Of a stretch of DNA of 64,000 bases, positions 60,465-64,000 are shown piece after piece. The DNA is from Herbaspirillum sp. ST 5-3. GTDB taxonomy: Bacteria; Pseudomonadota; Gammaproteobacteria; Burkholderiales; Burkholderiaceae_D. The DNA lies in assembly GCF_004804275.1 (NCBI RefSeq), contig NZ_STGI01000006.1, positions 62,001-126,000 on the forward strand. Direction: 5' to 3'. The notes under the pieces are model-generated. The model was not told where the DNA came from, ran no database searches, and saw only the letters and a list, made by a program, of their open reading frames with translations. Numbering within the stretch: position 1 is the stretch's first letter; each line of letters begins with the position of its first letter. Made by a program: the position numbers and the translations under genes.

Positions 60465-62567
60465 TTACTTGGCCTTGGCGCTGATGACGGCGTCAGCAAC
60501 GTTCTTCGGCGCTTCTGCGTAGTGCTTGAATTCCATCGTGTACGTTGCGCGACCTTGGGTCAGCGAACGCAGCGTGGTGGAGTAGCCAAACATTTCGGAC
60601 AGCGGAACTTCGGCGCGAACAATCTTGCCGCCACCCGGGATGTCGTCCATACCCTGGATCATGCCGCGACGGGACGACAAGTCGCCCATCACATCGCCCA
60701 TTTTCTCTTCCGGGGTTTCGACTTCAACTGCCATCATCGGCTCAAGCAGAACCGGATTGGCCTTGCGGCAGCCATCCTTGAACGCCATCGAACCGGCCAT
60801 GCGGAACGCGTTTTCGTTCGAGTCCACGTCGTGGTAGGAACCGAAGATCAGCGTGACCTTGACGTCGACAACCGGGTAGCCCGCCATAACGCCCGTCGGA
60901 AGCGTATCGATAATGCCCTTCTCAACCGCAGGAATGTATTCGCGCGGAACGACACCACCCTTGATCGCGTCGACGAACTCAAAGCCCTTGCCGGGTTCTT
61001 GCGGTTCGATCTTCAGAACGACGTGACCGTATTGACCACGACCGCCGGACTGTTTGACGAACTTGCCTTCGATCTCTTCGCAGGTCTTGCGAATCGTTTC
61101 ACGGTATGCCACCTGCGGCTTGCCGACAGTGGCTTCCACGCCGAACTCACGACGCATACGGTCAACAATAATTTCGAGGTGCAGTTCGCCCATACCGGAA
61201 ATAATGGTCTGGCCGGACTCTTCGTCGGTCTTGACGCGGAACGACGGATCTTCCTGCGAAAGACGATTCAAAGCGATACCCATTTTTTCCTGGTCGGCTT
61301 TGGTCTTCGGCTCGACAGCCTGGGAGATTACCGGCTCCGGGAATACCATGCGCTCCAGCGTGATCACGGATTCCGGATCACACAGGGTTTCGCCAGTGGT
61401 TGCTTCTTTCAGGCCAACCGCAGCGGCGATGTCACCTGCGCGAACTTCCTTGATTTCTTCGCGCTGGTTCGCGTGCATCTGCAGCAAGCGGCCGATACGT
61501 TCTTTCTTGCCCTTCACCGGGTTGTAAACGGTGTCGCCGGAATTCACCACGCCGGAATAGACGCGGAAGAAGATCAACTGGCCGACGAACGGGTCGGTCA
61601 TGATCTTGAATGCGAGCGCGGAGAACTTTTCATTGTCGTCCGCTTTGCGCACAGCCGGCTCTTCGTTCTCGTCCAAACCCTTGACCGGCGGGATGTCCGT
61701 CGGAGCAGGCAGGTATTCGATCACGGCGTCCAGCATCGCTTGCACGCCCTTGTTCTTGAACGCGGTGCCGCACATCATCGGGACGATTTCGCCGGCGATA
61801 GTGCGCATGCGGATCGCCTTCTTGATTTCGGCCTCGGACAAGTCGCCCTCTTCAAGGTACTTGTTCATCAGTTCTTCGTTAGCCTCGGCAGCTGCCTCGA
61901 CCATCTTTTCGCGCCACTCGGCCGAGATGGCCTTCAGGTTCTCGGGAATGTCGCGGTAGTCGAACTTCATGCCTTGGGAAGCGTCGTCCCAGTAGATTGC
62001 CTTCATCTTGACGAGGTCCACCACGCCTTCGAAGTTTTCTTCAGCACCGATCGGCACTTGCACCGGAATCGGGTTCGCCTTGAGGCGAGCGCGCATCTGC
62101 TCGTAGACCTTGAAGAAGTTCGCGCCGGTACGGTCCATCTTGTTGACAAATGCGAGACGCGGCACGCCGTACTTGTTGGCCTGGCGCCAAACCGTTTCGG
62201 ACTGCGGCTGCACGCCACCCACTGCGCAATACACCATGCAGGCGCCGTCGAGCACACGCATGGAACGCTCCACTTCGATGGTGAAGTCAACGTGACCCGG
62301 GGTATCGATGATGTTGATGCGATGCTCGGGGAAGTTGTTGGCCATGCCCTTCCAGAAGCAGGTCGTCGCAGCGGAGGTAATGGTAATGCCGCGCTCTTGC
62401 TCCTGCTCCATCCAGTCCATGGTCGCAGCGCCGTCGTGCACTTCACCGATCTTGTGGTTAACACCGGTGTAGTACAGGATACGCTCGGTAGTGGTTGTCT
62501 TACCGGCATCGATGTGAGCGGAGATACCGATATTGCGGTAGCGCTCGATGGGGGTCTTGCGAGCCAT
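60465..62567 (-). CDS. fusA: Elongation factor G
   Basis: EF-G drives translocation and, with RRF, ribosome recycling. The 700-residue GTPase has G1 [11 protein letters not shown]3 DTPGHVDF and G4 NKMDR, followed by domains II-V, including [16 protein letters not shown]. The ATG at 62567 gives [14 protein letters not shown]; the longer frame adds 17 unsupported residues. rpsG lies 124 bp upstream. Confidence 0.98.
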   Translation of the reverse strand: MARKTPIERYRNIGISAHIDAGKTTTTERILYYTGVNHKIGEVHDGAATMDWMEQEQERGITITSAATTCFWKGMANNFPEHRINIIDTPGHVDFTIEVERSMRVLDGACMVYCAVGGVQPQSETVWRQANKYGVPRLAFVNKMDRTGANFFKVYEQMRARLKANPIPVQVPIGAEENFEGVVDLVKMKAIYWDDASQGMKFDYRDIPENLKAISAEWREKMVEAAAEANEELMNKYLEEGDLSEAEIKKAIRMRTIAGEIVPMMCGTAFKNKGVQAMLDAVIEYLPAPTDIPPVKGLDENEEPAVRKADDNEKFSALAFKIMTDPFVGQLIFFRVYSGVVNSGDTVYNPVKGKKERIGRLLQMHANQREEIKEVRAGDIAAAVGLKEATTGETLCDPESVITLERMVFPEPVISQAVEPKTKADQEKMGIALNRLSQEDPSFRVKTDEESGQTIISGMGELHLEIIVDRMRREFGVEATVGKPQVAYRETIRKTCEEIEGKFVKQSGGRGQYGHVVLKIEPQEPGKGFEFVDAIKGGVVPREYIPAVEKGIIDTLPTGVMAGYPVVDVKVTLIFGSYHDVDSNENAFRMAGSMAFKDGCRKANPVLLEPMMAVEVETPEEKMGDVMGDLSSRRGMIQGMDDIPGGGKIVRAEVPLSEMFGYSTTLRSLTQGRATYTMEFKHYAEAPKNVADAVISAKAK

Positions 62568-62691
62568 ATTCAATCCTAAGTCTTTTAATGGTCGAAAACC
62601 GAGCGCCACTTTATGCAAGAGATGCGCCCGGTTTTGACCGATTTACATTGCTGGGCCTTCAACGATGCGAAGGCTACTATTCAAATTACAA

Positions 62692-63162
62692 TCAGAAACG
62701 GAAGTGAGAGAACGCCTTGTTGGCTTCTGCCATGCGATGCACTTCGTCACGCTTCTTCATCGCGCCGCCGCGGCCTTCAGCGGCTTCCATCAATTCGCCA
62801 CCCAGACGTTGCGGCATCGACTTCTCACTGCGCTTGTTGGCGGCTTCGCGCAACCAGCGCATGGACAGCGCCATACGACGAACCGGGCGGACCTCCACCG
62901 GAACCTGATAGTTGGCACCGCCAACGCGACGGGATTTCACTTCGACCATCGGCTTGCAATTGTTGATTGCGGCGGTGAACACTTCCAGCGGGTCCTTGCC
63001 GGATTTTTGCTTGATGTGGTCAAACGCACCGTAGATGATGTTCTCGGCGACCGATTTCTTACCGGACAGCATCAGGACGTTGACAAATTTCGCGACATCA
63101 ACATTGCCGAACTTCGGATCTGGCAGAATTTCCCGTTTCGGGACTTCACGACGACGTGGCAT
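62692..63162 (-). CDS. rpsG: 30S ribosomal protein S7
   Basis: S7 organises the 16S 3' major domain and, in E. coli, autoregulates the str operon. The 156-residue protein starts [20 protein letters not shown] and has [20 protein letters not shown]. The ATG at 63162 is used, five codons inside the longest frame. A 159-bp gap separates it from rpsL, longer than the roughly 100 bp in E. coli, and holds a GGAGG-TTCG-CCTCC hairpin. Confidence 0.97.
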   Translation of the reverse strand: MPRRREVPKREILPDPKFGNVDVAKFVNVLMLSGKKSVAENIIYGAFDHIKQKSGKDPLEVFTAAINNCKPMVEVKSRRVGGANYQVPVEVRPVRRMALSMRWLREAANKRSEKSMPQRLGGELMEAAEGRGGAMKKRDEVHRMAEANKAFSHFRF

Positions 63163-63321
63163 TTCGATTCCTTTCACTCTTCAGTTGAGCTGCAGCACTG
63201 AGTGGTTTGCTGCTCGCTCGCGGAGGCCATCATGACCATCCACTTACTCGACCCATTCGGGGCCGACTCACAATCCGCGCGGTGAAGCACCGGGAGGCGA
63301 ACCTCCTTGCGGAAAACTTGA

Positions 63322-63711
63322 TTACTTCTTGGCTGCGCCGGCTTTTGCGCGCTTGGCACCGTACTTCGAACGGGCCTGCTTGCGATCCTTGACGCCCTGG
63401 GTATCCAGCGCGCCACGCACCATGTGGTAACGCACACCCGGCAAGTCTTTCACACGGCCACCGCGAATCAGCACGACGCTATGTTCTTGCAGGTTATGGC
63501 CTTCACCACCGATGTACGAAATGACTTCGAAACCGTTGGTCAGGCGTACCTTGGCAACCTTACGGAGCGCCGAGTTCGGCTTCTTCGGAGTCGTGGTGTA
63601 CACACGGGTGCAAACGCCGCGTTTCTGCGGGCTGTTTTCCAGCGCCGGCGATTTGCTCTTCACAGCAGCGGAAACCCGCGGCCTGCGAATCAGTTGATTG
63701 ATGGTTGGCAT
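63322..63711 (-). CDS. rpsL: 30S ribosomal protein S12
   Basis: S12 is at the decoding centre and governs accuracy and streptomycin response. The 129-residue protein has [39 protein letters not shown] and [20 protein letters not shown]. Residues K-P-N and K-D-L-P are the wild-type sequence at the sites where resistance arises. It is the first gene of the str operon, after a strong promoter and a leader of about 185 nt. Confidence 0.98.
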   Translation of the reverse strand: MPTINQLIRRPRVSAAVKSKSPALENSPQKRGVCTRVYTTTPKKPNSALRKVAKVRLTNGFEVISYIGGEGHNLQEHSVVLIRGGRVKDLPGVRYHMVRGALDTQGVKDRKQARSKYGAKRAKAGAAKK

Positions 63712-63867
63712 CGGTCTAAATCCAACAAAATTACAACGTTAATAAAAATACAGCTCCGAAAACGATTGTCCGGAACCAAGAGGGGGAAATCATTGCGCCC
63801 CAAGGGCTTCGATTCGGGGCAAAAGGGATAAGCGTTACGAAAGGCGGGAAAACTGACCAAAGAACGC

Positions 63868-63887
63868 TTAGGCCTTGGGTAGCCTAA
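63868..63887 (-). other. Stem-loop at the 5' end of the str leader
   Basis: The arms TTAGGC and GCCTAA (63868-63873 and 63882-63887) fall about 10 nt after the predicted str transcript start. A second GC-rich pairing, GCCCC/GGGGC, lies near 63796-63819. Their role is unknown. Confidence 0.4.
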
Positions 63888-63902
63888 AATCGAGAACTCG
63901 CG

Positions 63903-63931
63903 AGTATATCCTCATAACTGCGCTCCGTCAA
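63903..63931 (-). promoter_or_regulatory. Candidate strong promoter of the str operon
   Basis: On the minus strand TTGACG (63926-63931) and TATACT (63903-63908) are separated by 17 bp, a near-consensus sigma-70 promoter. The transcript would start near 63896 and reach rpsL about 185 nt later. Confidence 0.8.
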
Positions 63932-64000
63932 CCAGACTAGGCGATGAAGTTCGAATGTGCAACCTTTTCCGTGGCTTTCGGTTTTCCTGCGAAGCCATCT

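Noticed and set aside
62692-63321. tRNA or other stable RNA genes within the ribosomal cluster gaps
   Set aside because: No cloverleaf or conserved T-loop sequence was found in any gap. The structures present are simple hairpins.

Overview
The window looks like a chromosomal core segment of a betaproteobacterium of the order Burkholderiales, most likely family Oxalobacteraceae (Herbaspirillum/Herminiimonas/Collimonas-like). This rests on gene order (kdsD-kdsC-lptCAB-rpoN-hpf; pilMNOPQ next to aroK-aroB-dgt; ResB/CcsB cytochrome c maturation with a c4-type cytochrome beside engB-hemB; one contiguous str-S10-spc-alpha ribosomal cluster) and on protein sequence style. No database search was possible. 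I found no insertion sequence, prophage, CRISPR array, tRNA or rRNA gene.

Layout. 1-5.4 kb: a truncated MFS transporter, uvrA, an acylphosphatase and an AEC-family permease. 5.4-13 kb: a CPA2 antiporter, then the KDO/LPS-transport run kdsD-kdsC-lptC-lptA-lptB, rpoN and hpf, closed by a terminator. 13.1-24.1 kb: a 3-hydroxyisobutyryl-CoA hydrolase-like gene, then on the minus strand pilM-N-O-P-Q, a 656-residue Ig-domain lipoprotein, aroK, aroB and dgt. 24.4-28.7 kb: mrcA, cyaY, a small LptM-type lipoprotein and lysA. 28.7-32.1 kb: a minus-strand run of a secreted COG4315 protein, an ECF sigma factor, its anti-sigma factor, and the methionine sulfoxide reductase pair msrP-msrQ. 32.2-36.3 kb: ccsB, resB and a diheme cytochrome c. 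36.4-39.6 kb: engB, hemB and corA, with a candidate small RNA between engB and hemB. 39.7-44.3 kb: peroxiredoxin, dsbD, cutA and a NodIJ-like ABC exporter. 44.5-63.7 kb: rplQ back to rpsL, all on the minus strand.

Most genes are conserved housekeeping genes, so the interest lies between and beside them. The best candidate is a roughly 110-nt minus-strand RNA between engB and hemB. It has a promoter-like element, four consecutive stem-loops, a C/U-rich loop complementary to Shine-Dalgarno sequences and a strong intrinsic terminator. Second is the Ig-domain lipoprotein inserted between pilQ and aroK, whose stop codon overlaps the GTG start of aroK. Third is a probable self-regulated ECF sigma/anti-sigma module adjoining msrPQ, preceded by a GGAATA-N17-GTTTAC element. 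A perfect 19-bp inverted repeat sits in front of uvrA, and several structured gaps with good sigma-70 promoters divide the ribosomal cluster (before rpsL, rplC and rplN, and between rpsK and rpsD).

Start codons were adjusted where ribosome-binding sites or family lengths argued for it. secY and pilM appear to start at TTG; rpsD, aroK and the lptM-like gene at GTG. Promoter and hairpin calls were made by eye.
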